Shown here piece by piece: positions 18,165-29,264 of a stretch of 64,000 bases of DNA. This stretch comes from Carideicomes alvinocaridis (GTDB lineage Bacteria > Pseudomonadota > Alphaproteobacteria > Rhodobacterales > Rhodobacteraceae), in assembly GCA_005473895.2 (NCBI GenBank), contig SRJI02000004.1, forward strand, positions 105,814 through 169,813, written 5' to 3'. The position numbers and the translations under genes are program-made. The notes below the pieces were generated by a model. It was not told the DNA's origin. It saw only the letters and a program-made list of their open reading frames with translations, and ran no database searches. Numbering within the stretch: position 1 is the first letter of the stretch; each line of letters starts with the position of its first letter.

Positions 18165-19129
18165 GCGGGGGCCTCCTGCGCGGAGAGGGTCCAGCGGCGG
18201 CGGTTCTCCGGGGTGAGCACCTGCGCGCGGCGGGCGCTGTCCCAGGCGAGGCAGGCGGCCTCCGCCTCGGCCACGCCGGGCAGGGCGCGCCACTCGGCCA
18301 TGCGTGCCGCGGTTTCCGGCCAGTGACGCAGGATGGAGCGGTCCTCGCCCTCGTTGCGGTTGGCGGCGCGGTGCCAGGCGGAGCCGATACGGTACTTGCC
18401 CGTCAGCTTGCCCTGGCCGTCGCCGCGGTCGTTCTTCATCAGGAAATCGTCGGCCGCGCGGATGGCGTAGTGGTTCAGCACCGCCTCTCCGCGGCCGATG
18501 GCGCGCGGGTAGGGGCGGAACTTGACCCGCTTGGGCTTGAACAGCGGCGCATTGCCCAGCGGCTTGCCCGAGGGGGCCAGGACCAGCGGATCGTCGAGCC
18601 GCGAGCCGGTCGGGACGTGGTCGTTGGCATGGGTGAAATTGCGGTGGCGGAACATGCACTTGAACTTGACCCGCTCGACCTCGATCTCGGCCTCGCAGGC
18701 GGTGAAGGCGGGCAGCACCGGCAGGGTGCGCGCCACGTGGCCGCTGTCACCGAAGGCGCGCCAGGGCAGGGCGATCACGTCGGCCTCGCCCGCGCGCTCC
18801 AGCAGATCGGAAACCCGGCCCTCGCCCAGCCCGATATTGAGAAACTCGTCGCTGTCGGCATGCAGCAGGAAGGTCACGTCGCTGGCCGAGAGGTGATCGA
18901 AGACCAGTGTCATGCCTGAATGCTGCGGCGCCGTGTCCGCGGGCACTTTGTTGCGCAGGTGGGTGACCACCCCCGCCTCGGCCAAGAGGTCAAGCAGCAG
19001 GTCCGACCCGTCGGTGCAATCGTTCGTCGCCACGATCAGCGCGTCGAAGCCGATGACATGGTGATAGGCAAGCCATTCCAGCAGCCAGGGCCCCTCGTTC
19101 CTCATGCAGGCGGCGATGGCGGTCTTCAT
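18161..19129 (-). CDS. glycosyltransferase family 2-like protein
   Basis: This 322-residue cytosolic protein begins MKTAIAACMRNEGPWLLEWL, the opening of a subgroup of GT2/GT92-like transferases. YHHVIGFDALIVATNDCTDGS and the metal/sugar nucleotide motif LLHADSDEFLNIG (DxD) are present. The C-terminal half (HVPTGSRLDDPLVLAP, then LNHYAIRAADDFLMKNDRGD) is typical of these. No signal peptide or membrane helix is seen. Upstream in-frame starts at 19195 would overlap the cupin gene, so ATG at 19129 is preferred. It lies between cupin and MAPEG genes within the suc-lpd block. Acceptor unknown. Confidence 0.82.
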   Translation of the reverse strand: MKTAIAACMRNEGPWLLEWLAYHHVIGFDALIVATNDCTDGSDLLLDLLAEAGVVTHLRNKVPADTAPQHSGMTLVFDHLSASDVTFLLHADSDEFLNIGLGEGRVSDLLERAGEADVIALPWRAFGDSGHVARTLPVLPAFTACEAEIEVERVKFKCMFRHRNFTHANDHVPTGSRLDDPLVLAPSGKPLGNAPLFKPKRVKFRPYPRAIGRGEAVLNHYAIRAADDFLMKNDRGDGQGKLTGKYRIGSAWHRAANRNEGEDRSILRHWPETAARMAEWRALPGVAEAEAACLAWDSARRAQVLTPENRRRWTLSAQEAPA

Positions 19130-19169
19130 GACCGGCCCCGCGCGGCTGCCAAGGGGGGCAGGGGCGGTG

Positions 19170-19565
19170 TCATTCCGCATCCCCGTCGCCGACATGGTGA
19201 TAGGCGATGTCGGAGAAATCGTCGGCCGGGAAGGTGTAGAGGAAACGCATCGTCCCTTCCTCGCTGCGCCATTCGTGCACGATGCGCGGCGGGACGAAGA
19301 AGGTGTCGCCCTCGTTCAGCTCGTATTTCTTGCCGTCCACGGTGGCCGAGCCGCTGCCCGACAGCACGTGGATGGTTTCCGGGATCTCGTGCCAATGGGC
19401 CTTTTCCACGTCGCCCTCGCCCAGCGTGGCGATCCCCTGCACGATATTGATGGAATCGGTGATGTCGCGCGACAGCAGGTTGCGGAAGGTGACGTCGTTG
19501 TCGGAATCCGGCTCCCACTCTTCGGGCTGGCGGTCGGCGATGTTCACTTTCTGCGGTGCTGGCAT
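19170..19565 (-). CDS. cupin-domain protein
   Basis: This small single-domain cupin of 131 residues carries the metal-binding motif EKAHWHEIPETIHVLSGSG (motif 1, with two His and a Glu) and FFVPPRIVHEW (motif 2 His), on a double-stranded beta-helix with ATVDGKKYELNEGD between. The ATG at 19565 was chosen over an upstream 19595. It follows sucB after about 100 bp containing a stable hairpin, so expression may be partly uncoupled from sucB. Function could be enzymatic or sensory and is not known. Confidence 0.82.
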   Translation of the reverse strand: MPAPQKVNIADRQPEEWEPDSDNDVTFRNLLSRDITDSINIVQGIATLGEGDVEKAHWHEIPETIHVLSGSGSATVDGKKYELNEGDTFFVPPRIVHEWRSEEGTMRFLYTFPADDFSDIAYHHVGDGDAE

Positions 19566-19633
19566 TGGTCCGTCTCGCTGTTTCGGTCGGGCCAAGGGTA
19601 GGGCGGCACTGGCCTGCGCCCAAATTGACGTGG

Positions 19634-19662
19634 CGGGCGGGGACCGGGCAGGCCCCCGCCCG
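19634..19662 (-). terminator. GC-rich hairpin between sucB and cupin gene
   Basis: A perfect 9-bp stem pairs CGGGCGGGG at 19634-19642 with CCCCGCCCG at 19654-19662, with an 11-nt loop. There is no T run on the minus strand, so this looks like an attenuator or an RNA-end-protecting hairpin rather than an intrinsic terminator. It could raise sucCDAB message relative to the downstream genes. Confidence 0.5.
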
Positions 19663-19668
19663 TGCCGT

Positions 19669-21258
19669 TTACAGGTCCATCAGCAGGCGGCGCGGATCTT
19701 CCAGCGCTTCCTTGACGCGGACGAGGAAGGTCACCGCGCCCTTGCCGTCCACGATGCGGTGATCGTAGCTGAGCGCGAGGTACATCATCGGCCGGATCTT
19801 GATCTCGCCGCCCACGACCATGGGCCGGTCCTGGATCTTGTGCATCCCGAGGATCCCCGATTGCGGGGGGTTCAGGATCGGCGAGGACATGAGCGAGCCG
19901 TAGACGCCGCCGTTCGAGATGGTGAAGGTGCCGCCCTGCATTTCCGCCATGGAGAGCTTGCCGTCACGGGCGCGCTTGCCCTTCTCGGCGATGGCCTTCT
20001 CGATCTCGGCGAAGGACATGTTGTCCACGTCGCGGATCACCGGAACCACCAGCCCCGTGGGCGTGCCGGTGGCGATGCCCATGTGGACGAAGTTCTTGTA
20101 GACGATGTCGGTGCCGTCGATCTCGGCGTTGACCTCGGGGACTTCCTTCAGCGCATGGGCACAGGCCTTGGTGAAGAAGGACATGAAGCCCAGGCGCACG
20201 CCGTGCTTCTTCTCGAAGAGCTCCTTGTACTCCTTCCGCAGCGCCATGGTCTCGGTCATGTCCACCTCGTTATAGGTGGTCAGCATGGCCGCGGTGTTCT
20301 GCGCGTCCTTCAGGCGGCGGGCAATGGTCTGGCGCAGGCGCGTCATCTTCACCCGTTCCTCGCGGTCCGCATCCTCGGCGGGCGAGGGGGCGCGGGCGGC
20401 CTTGGGCGCCTCGGCCGAGGATTGCGAGGACGAGGAGGATTGCGCGGCCGCCACGGCCTTCTGCACGTCTTCCTTCATCACGCGGCCGTCACGGCCGGTG
20501 CCGGTGACCTGGTCGCGGGACAGCCCGGCCTCGGCCATCGCCTTCTTGGCCGAGGGCGCGTCCTCCACGTCCTTGTCGGAGGTCTCGCCGCCGGCTCCTT
20601 CGCCAGCCTCTGCCGGCTCCGCGCTGTCGTCGGATTTCGCCGGAGCCGCGGCCCCGCCTTCGCCGGTGGTCATGACGGCCAGCTTGCCGCCGGCCTCGAC
20701 CGTGTCGCCCTCGTTCTTGAGGATCTCGGTCAGCGTGCCGGCCTGCGGTGCGGGGACCTCGACGGAGACCTTGTCGGTCTCCAGCTCGCAGAGCATCTCG
20801 TCGGCCTCGACGCTGTCGCCCACCTTCTTGAACCAGGTGGAGACGGTGGCCTCGCTCACGGATTCCCCGAGGGTCGGCACCATGACGTCGACCTGCTCGC
20901 CCGAGCCGCCGCCAGAGGACTTGCCGGACGACTTGCCCGAGGATTTCGCCGCCGGCTTCTCCTCCTTCGGCTCTTCCTTGGCCTCGGATTTCTTCGCGGG
21001 CGCCGCGTCCGAGCCGGCATCCCCTTCGGAGATGTTGGCCAGCAGCGCGTCGACGCCCACGGTCTCGCCTTCCTGGGCCACGATGTCGGCCAGCGTGCCG
21101 GCGGCGGGGGCGGGCACCTCCACCGTGACCTTGTCGGTCTCCAGCTCGCAGAGCATCTCGTCGGCCTGGACGCTGTCGCCGGGTTTCTTGAACCAGGTCG
21201 CGACGGTCGCCTCGGTCACGGATTCGCCCAGGGTGGGCACACGGACTTCAGTGGTCAT
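19669..21258 (-). CDS. sucB: 2-oxoglutarate dehydrogenase E2, two lipoyl domains
   Basis: This is the dihydrolipoyllysine succinyltransferase core of the 2-oxoglutarate dehydrogenase complex. At 529 residues it is longer than the roughly 400-residue one-lipoyl form because the lipoyl domain is duplicated. The lipoylated lysines are Lys43 and Lys163, both in ELETDKV. Lys/Ser/Gly-rich linkers separate the domains. A peripheral subunit-binding domain lies at about 240-275 ([20 protein letters not shown]), and the catalytic core ends with SYDHRIVDG (His500, Asp504). The ATG at 21258 lies 6 bp after the sucA stop, so the two are co-transcribed. Confidence 0.96.
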   Translation of the reverse strand: MTTEVRVPTLGESVTEATVATWFKKPGDSVQADEMLCELETDKVTVEVPAPAAGTLADIVAQEGETVGVDALLANISEGDAGSDAAPAKKSEAKEEPKEEKPAAKSSGKSSGKSSGGGSGEQVDVMVPTLGESVSEATVSTWFKKVGDSVEADEMLCELETDKVSVEVPAPQAGTLTEILKNEGDTVEAGGKLAVMTTGEGGAAAPAKSDDSAEPAEAGEGAGGETSDKDVEDAPSAKKAMAEAGLSRDQVTGTGRDGRVMKEDVQKAVAAAQSSSSSQSSAEAPKAARAPSPAEDADREERVKMTRLRQTIARRLKDAQNTAAMLTTYNEVDMTETMALRKEYKELFEKKHGVRLGFMSFFTKACAHALKEVPEVNAEIDGTDIVYKNFVHMGIATGTPTGLVVPVIRDVDNMSFAEIEKAIAEKGKRARDGKLSMAEMQGGTFTISNGGVYGSLMSSPILNPPQSGILGMHKIQDRPMVVGGEIKIRPMMYLALSYDHRIVDGKGAVTFLVRVKEALEDPRRLLMDL

Positions 21259-21264
21259 CTACTC

Positions 21265-24234
21265 TTATCCTTCGATCGTCAGCGCCTGGTCGACAAGCGC
21301 CTCCTGTTGAGCTTTGTGCGTGCTGGCAAGACCCGTGGCAGGCGAGGCGCTGGCCGGGCGGCCGACATAGGTGGCGCGGCCGTGCTTGGCCTCGATGCGG
21401 CCGAGCACCCATTCGAGGTTCGGCTCCATGAAGGTCCAGGCGCCCTGGTTCTTCGGCTCTTCCTGGCACCAGACCATTTCCGCCCCCTTGAAGCGCTCCA
21501 GCTCCTTGACCGCGGAGATCGCGGGGAAGGGATAGAACTGCTCGAAGCGCAGCAGGTAGATGTCGTCGATGCCGCGCTTGTCGCGTTCTTCCAGCAGGTC
21601 GTAATAGACCTTGCCAGAGCACATGACGACGCGCTTGATCTTGTCGTCCTTCTTGAGCTTGGTCTCCGAGTTGCCCTTTTCCGCGTCGTCCCACAGCACC
21701 CGGTGAAAGCTCGACCCGGTGGTGAAATCCTCGGTCTTCGACACCGCCAGCTTGTGCCGCAGCAGCGACTTGGGCGTCATCAGGATCAGCGGCTTGCGGA
21801 AGGAGCGGTGGATCTGCCGGCGCAGGATGTGGAAGTAGTTCGCCGGGGTCGAGCAGTTGGCCACGATCCAGTTGTCCGAGCCGCATTGCTGCAGGAAGCG
21901 TTCCAGCCGCGCGGAGGAGTGTTCCGGCCCCTGGCCCTCGAAGCCGTGCGGCAGCAGGCAGACGAGGCCCGACATGCGCAGCCACTTGGATTCGCCCGAG
22001 CTGATGAACTGGTCGAACATGATCTGCGCGCCGTTGGCGAAATCGCCGAACTGCGCCTCCCACATGACCAGCGCGTTGGGCTCGGCCAGCGAATAGCCAT
22101 ACTCGAACCCCAGCACCGCGTATTCCGAGAGCATCGAGTCGATGACCTCGTAGCGGGCCTGCCCCTCGCGGATGTTGTTGAGCGGATAGTACCGCTCTTC
22201 GGTCTCCTGGTTCACGAAGGCCGAGTGCCGCTGGGAGAAGGTGCCGCGGGTGCTGTCCTGGCCGGACAGGCGCACGGGATAGCCCTCGGTCAGAAGCGAG
22301 CCGTAGGCCAGCGATTCCGCCGTGGCCCAGTCGAAACCCTCGCCGCTCTCGAACATCTGCTTCTTGCCCTCGAGCAGCCGGCTCACCGTGCGGTGAACGG
22401 GGTAACCCTCGGGCGTGCGGGTCAGGGCGTTGCCGACCTCTTCCATGGTCTCGGGCTTGATCGCCGTCTCGCCGCGCTGGTAATCGTCCTCGTCCCGGCG
22501 GTCGAGGTGGGACCACTTGCCGTCCAGCCAGTCGGCCTTGTTCGGCTTGTAGGTCTTGCCGGCCTCGAACTCCTCGTTGAGGAAGGACTGGAACGAGGCC
22601 TTCATGTCCTCGATCTCGCCCTCGGGGATCAGCCCGTCCTTCACCAGCCGCTCGGTATAGAGCGACAGCGTCGTCTTGTGACGCTTGATCTTCTTGTACA
22701 TGATCGGGTTGGTGAACATCGGCTCGTCGCCTTCGTTATGGCCGAAGCGCCGATAGCAGATCATGTCGATGACCACGTCCTTGTGGAATTTCTGCCGGAA
22801 TTCCGTGGCCACCTTGGCGGCATGGACCACCGCCTCCGGGTCGTCGCCGTTGACGTGGAAGATCGGCGCCTCGACCATCAGCGCGATGTCCGTCGGGTAG
22901 GGCGACGAGCGCGAGAAATGCGGCGCGGTGGTGAAACCGATCTGGTTGTTGACCACGAGGTGCAGCGTGCCGCCGGTCTTGTGACCCACGAGTCCGGTCA
23001 GGCCGAAACATTCCGCCACGACGCCCTGGCCCGCAAAGGCCGCGTCGCCGTGCAGCAACACCGGCAGGACGGCCGTGCGCTCCGCATCGTTGAGCTGCGC
23101 CTGCTTGGCGCGCGCCTTGCCCAGCACGACCGGGTTCACCGCCTCGAGGTGCGAGGGGTTGGCGGTCAGCGACAGGTGCACGACATTGCCATCGAATTCC
23201 CGGTCGGACGAGGCGCCGAGGTGGTATTTCACGTCGCCGGAGCCGTCCACGTCCTCGGGCTTGAAGCTGCCGCCCTGGAATTCGTTGAAGATGGCGCGGT
23301 AGGGCTTGCCCATCACGTTGGCCAGCACCGAGAGGCGCCCGCGGTGCGGCATGCCGAAGACGATCTCCTTCACGCCGAGCGCGCCGCCGCGCTTGATGAT
23401 CTGCTCCATCGCCGGGATCGCGCTTTCGCCGCCGTCGAGGCCGAAGCGCTTGGTGCCCATGTACTTGACGTGCAGGAATTTCTCGAAGCCCTCGGCCTCG
23501 ACCATCTTGTTGAGGATCGCCTTGCGGCCCTCGCGGGTGAACTTCACCTCCTTGCCGTAGCCCTCGATCCGCTCCTTGAGCCAGGCGCTTTCCTCGGGGT
23601 TGGAGATGTGCATGTACTGCAGCGCGAAGGTGCCGCAATAGGTGCGCTTCACGATGTCCACGATCTGCCGCATCGACGCGATCTGGAGCCCCAGCACGTT
23701 GTCGATGAAGATCGGCCGGTCCATGTCCTGGTCGGTGAAGCCGTAGGTCTTCGGATCGAGCTCGGGATGCGGGGTCGGCGGGCGCAGGCCCAGCGGATCG
23801 AGATCGGCGGCAAGATGGCCGCGGATGCGGTAGGCGCGGATCAGCATCAGCGCCCGGATGGAATCGAGCACTGCCTGCTGGATCGCCTTGTCCGAGACCT
23901 CGACGCCCCGTTCGGCGGCCTTCTCGGCAATCTTCTTGCCGGCGGCCTTCGCCTCCTGCGGGTCCACCGCCTCGGGCCATTGCCCGTCCAGCGCGGCGGT
24001 CAGGTCGTCCTTGGGATCCAGCGGCCAGTCGGCGCGGGACCAGGACGGGCCGGCGGCCTCGCGCCGGACAGACGTGTCGTCGTCGCCCATCTCGCGGAAG
24101 AAGGCGGCCCAGGCCTCGTCCACCGAACTCGGATCGTCGGCGTAGCGGGCGTAAAGCTGTTCGAGGTATTCGGCGTTCTGCCCCTGCATGAAGCTGGAGG
24201 CACGGAAGAGGTCGTTGGGGCTTTGCTCGGTCAT
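21265..24234 (-). CDS. sucA: 2-oxoglutarate dehydrogenase E1
   Basis: E1 is the thiamine-diphosphate decarboxylase that starts the 2-oxoglutarate dehydrogenase reaction. The 989-residue protein has the N-terminal segment SSFMQGQNAEYLEQLYARY, the GMPHRGRLSVLANV block, and thiamine-binding GDAAFAGQGVVAE with NNQIGFTTAP. The transketolase-like C-terminal half contains GQDSTRGTFSQRH and QFGDFANGAQIMFDQ. The start ATG at 24234 is well supported by MTEQSPNDLFRASSFM. It lies between sucD, with a palindromic element in the 98-bp gap, and sucB. Confidence 0.97.
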   Translation of the reverse strand: MTEQSPNDLFRASSFMQGQNAEYLEQLYARYADDPSSVDEAWAAFFREMGDDDTSVRREAAGPSWSRADWPLDPKDDLTAALDGQWPEAVDPQEAKAAGKKIAEKAAERGVEVSDKAIQQAVLDSIRALMLIRAYRIRGHLAADLDPLGLRPPTPHPELDPKTYGFTDQDMDRPIFIDNVLGLQIASMRQIVDIVKRTYCGTFALQYMHISNPEESAWLKERIEGYGKEVKFTREGRKAILNKMVEAEGFEKFLHVKYMGTKRFGLDGGESAIPAMEQIIKRGGALGVKEIVFGMPHRGRLSVLANVMGKPYRAIFNEFQGGSFKPEDVDGSGDVKYHLGASSDREFDGNVVHLSLTANPSHLEAVNPVVLGKARAKQAQLNDAERTAVLPVLLHGDAAFAGQGVVAECFGLTGLVGHKTGGTLHLVVNNQIGFTTAPHFSRSSPYPTDIALMVEAPIFHVNGDDPEAVVHAAKVATEFRQKFHKDVVIDMICYRRFGHNEGDEPMFTNPIMYKKIKRHKTTLSLYTERLVKDGLIPEGEIEDMKASFQSFLNEEFEAGKTYKPNKADWLDGKWSHLDRRDEDDYQRGETAIKPETMEEVGNALTRTPEGYPVHRTVSRLLEGKKQMFESGEGFDWATAESLAYGSLLTEGYPVRLSGQDSTRGTFSQRHSAFVNQETEERYYPLNNIREGQARYEVIDSMLSEYAVLGFEYGYSLAEPNALVMWEAQFGDFANGAQIMFDQFISSGESKWLRMSGLVCLLPHGFEGQGPEHSSARLERFLQQCGSDNWIVANCSTPANYFHILRRQIHRSFRKPLILMTPKSLLRHKLAVSKTEDFTTGSSFHRVLWDDAEKGNSETKLKKDDKIKRVVMCSGKVYYDLLEERDKRGIDDIYLLRFEQFYPFPAISAVKELERFKGAEMVWCQEEPKNQGAWTFMEPNLEWVLGRIEAKHGRATYVGRPASASPATGLASTHKAQQEALVDQALTIEG

Positions 24235-24269
24235 GGCGTCACCTCAGATAGGTGTTGTCCCGGGAAGTG

Positions 24270-24327
24270 GGTAGGGCGGGGTCCACCCCGCCGCCCGGGA
24301 ATCGGCGGGGACATGCCCCGCCCTACC
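24270..24327. repeat. palindromic GC-rich element between sucD and sucA
   Basis: The outer 12-bp arms GGTAGGGCGGGG (24270-24281) and CCCCGCCCTACC (24316-24327) are perfect inverted repeats. Each arm region also folds on itself: GGCGGGG-TCCA-CCCCGCC at 24275-24292 and GGCGGGG-ACATG-CCCCGCC at 24304-24322. It can form either one long hairpin or two side-by-side hairpins, like a compact REP/MITE-type element. It sits in the sucD-sucA gap, which suggests an RNA-processing or stability role. Confidence 0.75.
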
Positions 24328-24332
24328 TTGGG

Positions 24333-25220
24333 TCATCCCTTCTTGATCGCTTCGAGGACGGCTTCGCCCAGGGCGGCGGGGCTGTCGGCGACCACGATCC
24401 CGGCGGATTTCATCGCCTCGATCTTGTCGTCTGCGCCGCCCTTGCCGCCGGCCACGATGGCGCCGGCATGGCCCATGCGACGGCCCGGAGGCGCGGTGCG
24501 CCCGGCGATGAAGCCGGCGGTGGGCTTCCAGCGGCCCTTCTTCTTCTCGTCGGCGAGGAACTGCGCGGCGTCTTCTTCGGCGGAGCCGCCGATCTCGCCG
24601 ATCATGATGATGGACTCGGTCTCGTCATCGGCCAGGAACATCTCGAGGATGTCGATATGTTCGCTGCCCTTGATCGGGTCGCCGCCGATGCCCACGGCCG
24701 AGGACTGGCCGAGGCCCGCATCGGAGGTCTGCTTGACCGCCTCGTAGGTCAGCGTGCCCGAGCGGGACACGACGCCCACGGAGCCGCGCTTGTGGATGTG
24801 GCCGGGCATGATGCCGATCTTGCAGGCATCGGGGGTGATGACGCCCGGGCAGTTCGGGCCGATCAGCCGCGACTTGGAATTCGCCAGCGCCGCCTTGACC
24901 TTCATCATGTCGAGCACCGGGATGCCCTCGGTGATGCACACGATCAGCTCCATCTCGGCATCGATCGCCTCGAGGATGGAATCCGCCGCGAAGGGGGGCG
25001 GCACGTAGATCACCGATGCATTGGCCTCGGTCTTGGCCTTGGCGTCGTGCACGGAGTCGAAGACCGGCAGGCCCAGATGCTCCTGCCCGCCTTTGCCGGG
25101 GGTGACGCCACCGACCATCTTGGTGCCGTAGGCGATGGCCTGTTCGGTGTGGAAGGTGCCCTGCGAGCCGGTGAGGCCCTGGCAGATCACTTTGGTGTTT
25201 TCGTCGACGAGGACTGCCAT
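24333..25220 (-). CDS. sucD: succinyl-CoA synthetase alpha subunit
   Basis: With SucC, this enzyme converts succinyl-CoA to succinate with formation of ATP or GTP. The 295-residue subunit has the CoA-binding Rossmann region ([28 protein letters not shown]), [18 protein letters not shown] and the phosphohistidine loop [13 protein letters not shown], with the active His at 251. The ATG at 25220 is preceded by GGAGAACGCC. It lies 71 bp after sucC and about 98 bp before sucA. Confidence 0.97.
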   Translation of the reverse strand: MAVLVDENTKVICQGLTGSQGTFHTEQAIAYGTKMVGGVTPGKGGQEHLGLPVFDSVHDAKAKTEANASVIYVPPPFAADSILEAIDAEMELIVCITEGIPVLDMMKVKAALANSKSRLIGPNCPGVITPDACKIGIMPGHIHKRGSVGVVSRSGTLTYEAVKQTSDAGLGQSSAVGIGGDPIKGSEHIDILEMFLADDETESIIMIGEIGGSAEEDAAQFLADEKKKGRWKPTAGFIAGRTAPPGRRMGHAGAIVAGGKGGADDKIEAMKSAGIVVADSPAALGEAVLEAIKKG

Positions 25221-25291
25221 GTTCGGCGTTCTCCTGTATGGCGCGGGTGAGCCCCGCGATTGTCTTGGAAGGGCGTGTGACCGCCCGGGGC

Positions 25292-26485
25292 TCAGCCTTT
25301 GACCGCCTTCACGATCTTCTCGGCGCCGTCGCTCAGGTCGTCGGCGGCGATCACGTCGAGGCCGGAATTGGAGATGATCTCTTTCCCCTTCTCGACATTC
25401 GTGCCTTCGAGCCGGACGACCAGCGGAACCTGCAGGCCGACTTCCTTCACCGCGGCGATCACGCCCTCGGCGATGACGTCGCAGCGCATGATGCCGCCGA
25501 AGATGTTGACGAGGATGCCCTTCACGTTCTTGTCGGACGTGATGATCTTGAACGCCTCGGTCACCTTCTCCTTGGTGGCGCCGCCGCCCACGTCGAGGAA
25601 GTTCGCGGGCTCCGCGCCCTTGAGCTTGATGATGTCCATGGTCGCCATGGCCAGGCCCGCGCCGTTCACCATGCAGCCGATCTCACCGTCGAGGGCGATG
25701 TAGTTGAGGTCGTACTTGGACGCCTCCAGCTCCTTCGGGTCTTCCTCGGTGGTGTCGCGCAGCTCGGCGATGTCGGGGTGGCGGTAGATGGCGTTGCCGT
25801 CGAAACCCATCTTGGCGTCGAGGCACTTGAGGTCACCCTTGTCGGTCACGATCAGCGGGTTGATCTCCAGCATCTCCATGTCCTTCTCGATGAACATCTT
25901 GTAGAGGATGCCCATGAGCTGGACGCATTGCTTCACCTGCGGCCCCTTCAGGCCCAGCATGAAGGCGATGCGACGGCCGTGGAACGGCTGGTAGCCGGTG
26001 GCCGGATCGACGGAGAAGGACAGGATCTTCTCGGGCGTGTTCGCCGCGACTTCCTCGATGTCCATGCCGCCCTCGGTCGAGGCCACGTAGGAGACGCGGC
26101 TGGTCTGCCGGTCCACCAGCAGGGCGAGGTAAAGCTCGCGCTCGATGTCCGAGCCGTCCTCGATGTAGATGCGGTTGACCTGCTTGCCGGCATCGCCGGT
26201 CTGGTTGGTCACCAGCGTGCGGCCCAGCATCTTGCGGGCCTCTTCCGCGGCTTCCTCGACCGACTTGGCCAGGCGCACGCCGCCTTTCTCGCCCGCGCTC
26301 TCCTCCTTGAAGGAGCCCTTGCCGCGGCCGCCGGCGTGGATCTGGGCCTTGACCACCCAGAGAGGGCCGTCCATCTCGCTCGCCTTGGTCTTGGCCTCTT
26401 CGGCCTTCAGAACCACGCGCCCGTCCGATACCGGGGCGCCGTAGGAGCGAAGAAGCGCCTTCGCCTGGTACTCATGAATGTTCAT
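25292..26485 (-). CDS. sucC: succinyl-CoA synthetase beta subunit
   Basis: This is the nucleotide-binding partner of SucD. The 397-residue ATP-grasp protein starts [20 protein letters not shown]. It contains the [14 protein letters not shown] nucleotide loop, the metal-binding [24 protein letters not shown] and the C-terminal [16 protein letters not shown]. It is the first gene of the sucC-sucD-sucA-sucB run. A pair of TGTGATCACA palindromes lies 109-139 bp upstream of its start, and the mdh terminator is further upstream. Confidence 0.97.
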   Translation of the reverse strand: MNIHEYQAKALLRSYGAPVSDGRVVLKAEEAKTKASEMDGPLWVVKAQIHAGGRGKGSFKEESAGEKGGVRLAKSVEEAAEEARKMLGRTLVTNQTGDAGKQVNRIYIEDGSDIERELYLALLVDRQTSRVSYVASTEGGMDIEEVAANTPEKILSFSVDPATGYQPFHGRRIAFMLGLKGPQVKQCVQLMGILYKMFIEKDMEMLEINPLIVTDKGDLKCLDAKMGFDGNAIYRHPDIAELRDTTEEDPKELEASKYDLNYIALDGEIGCMVNGAGLAMATMDIIKLKGAEPANFLDVGGGATKEKVTEAFKIITSDKNVKGILVNIFGGIMRCDVIAEGVIAAVKEVGLQVPLVVRLEGTNVEKGKEIISNSGLDVIAADDLSDGAEKIVKAVKG

Positions 26486-26592
26486 GAAATCTGTCCCGTG
26501 CTACTGCTTTCCCTTCGGGTATAGTCATAGGTTTAGGGCGGGATTAAGGGGAAACTTGAGGATTGCCACGAATTGAGCGGGTTTTCTCCGGT

Positions 26593-26625
26593 TTGTGATC
26601 ACAGCTTTTCGGCGTGTGATCACAA
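26593..26625 (-). promoter_or_regulatory. paired TGTGATCACA operator upstream of sucC
   Basis: Two perfect 10-bp palindromes TGTGATCACA lie at 26594-26603 and 26615-26624. Centres are 21 bp apart, two helical turns, with an 11-bp spacer. The same layout with the same spacing occurs upstream of sdhC at 32321-32351. The pair is 109-139 bp upstream of the sucC start in a gap of about 260 bp. This looks like a cooperative dimer-dimer site for a transcription factor; the factor is not identified. Confidence 0.75.
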
Positions 26626-26694
26626 TTGCCGCAGCTGCAGCCGGATCGCGCCATTTCACGACATTTCGACTCGTCAGCCCATTGTGCGGACATG

Positions 26695-26720
26695 AAAAAA
26701 GGGCGCCCCGAGGGACGCCC
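26695..26720 (-). terminator. intrinsic terminator of mdh
   Basis: On the minus strand, GGGCGTCC-CTCG-GGGCGCCC forms an 8-bp stem with one G-U pair and is followed by TTTTTT (26695-26700). It starts 28 bp after the mdh stop and insulates sucC, whose control region lies further downstream. Confidence 0.85.
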
Positions 26721-26748
26721 TTCTGTGCATTTTCGACGGTTCCGGCGA

Positions 26749-28642
<1,894 letters not shown>

Positions 28643-28658
28643 CCTCGTCCGGCGCCGC

Positions 28659-28991
28659 TCAGGCGTCGTTACCCGAGGGCGGCAGCCCCTCCGCCATCGT
28701 CTCAAAGGCCTGGCCCGAGGCGACGAGGCAGGTCATGCCGTTGGGCAAGGTGACGGTGATCGTCCATGTGCCGGTCTCGTCCGAGGCAAAGACCTCCATC
28801 ACCGCGTTGTTGGCGCCCAGCCCGATGCTGCGCCGGGTCTCGCCATAGCCCTCGGCCAGCCGGTCCACCACCGTGTCGCGGGGCGCGCAGTTGCGCCCGC
28901 CCGCCATGCCCGGCGCCGCCATGCCGGGAAACAGCAGCGCCCCCGCCATGGCCGCGATCAGGCGTCTTGTCGTGAATGCGCGTGTCATCAT
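28659..28991 (-). CDS. hypothetical secreted protein
   Basis: I do not recognise this 110-residue protein by name. It has a clear signal peptide (TTRRLIAAMAGALLFPGMAAPG) with cleavage near GMA-G. A small mature domain follows with NCAPRDTVVDRLAEGYGETR, NNAVMEVFASDETGTWTITV and GMTCLVASGQAFE, including two Cys that may form a disulfide. It looks like a small periplasmic beta-rich domain. Two adjacent ATGs (28991 and 28988) follow GGTGGAG. It is convergent with the TSUP gene, 16 bp apart. Confidence 0.75.
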   Translation of the reverse strand: MMTRAFTTRRLIAAMAGALLFPGMAAPGMAGGRNCAPRDTVVDRLAEGYGETRRSIGLGANNAVMEVFASDETGTWTITVTLPNGMTCLVASGQAFETMAEGLPPSGNDA

Positions 28992-29264
28992 CTCCACCTT
29001 TCCGGTCGGGGCACGCGCGGGCCGGTCCTGCCCGGGGCGCCATGCCCGATCTATCCGCAATGCTTCGCCTCCGCCGTCGCGGGCACGGGCTCCAGGGCCG
29101 CGCCGCGGGGGAGAGCCTGCGCCCAAGGTCTGAAATTGCGGTTAAGGCCACCGTGCGCTGTCCGTTGCGCCGGCGGATTGCCGGGCGACGGCGCGGTCGG
29201 GGTTGAACTTTCCGCCAAGAGATGCCTGATTGGCGCGCAATAAAGTTTCGCCACGAGGTCCCCG

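Noticed and set aside
19282..24747. 1821-codon open frame on the plus strand
   Set aside because: It runs antisense to sucB, sucA and neighbouring genes and arises from the high-GC codon bias; its translation has no domain resemblance and no ribosome site.
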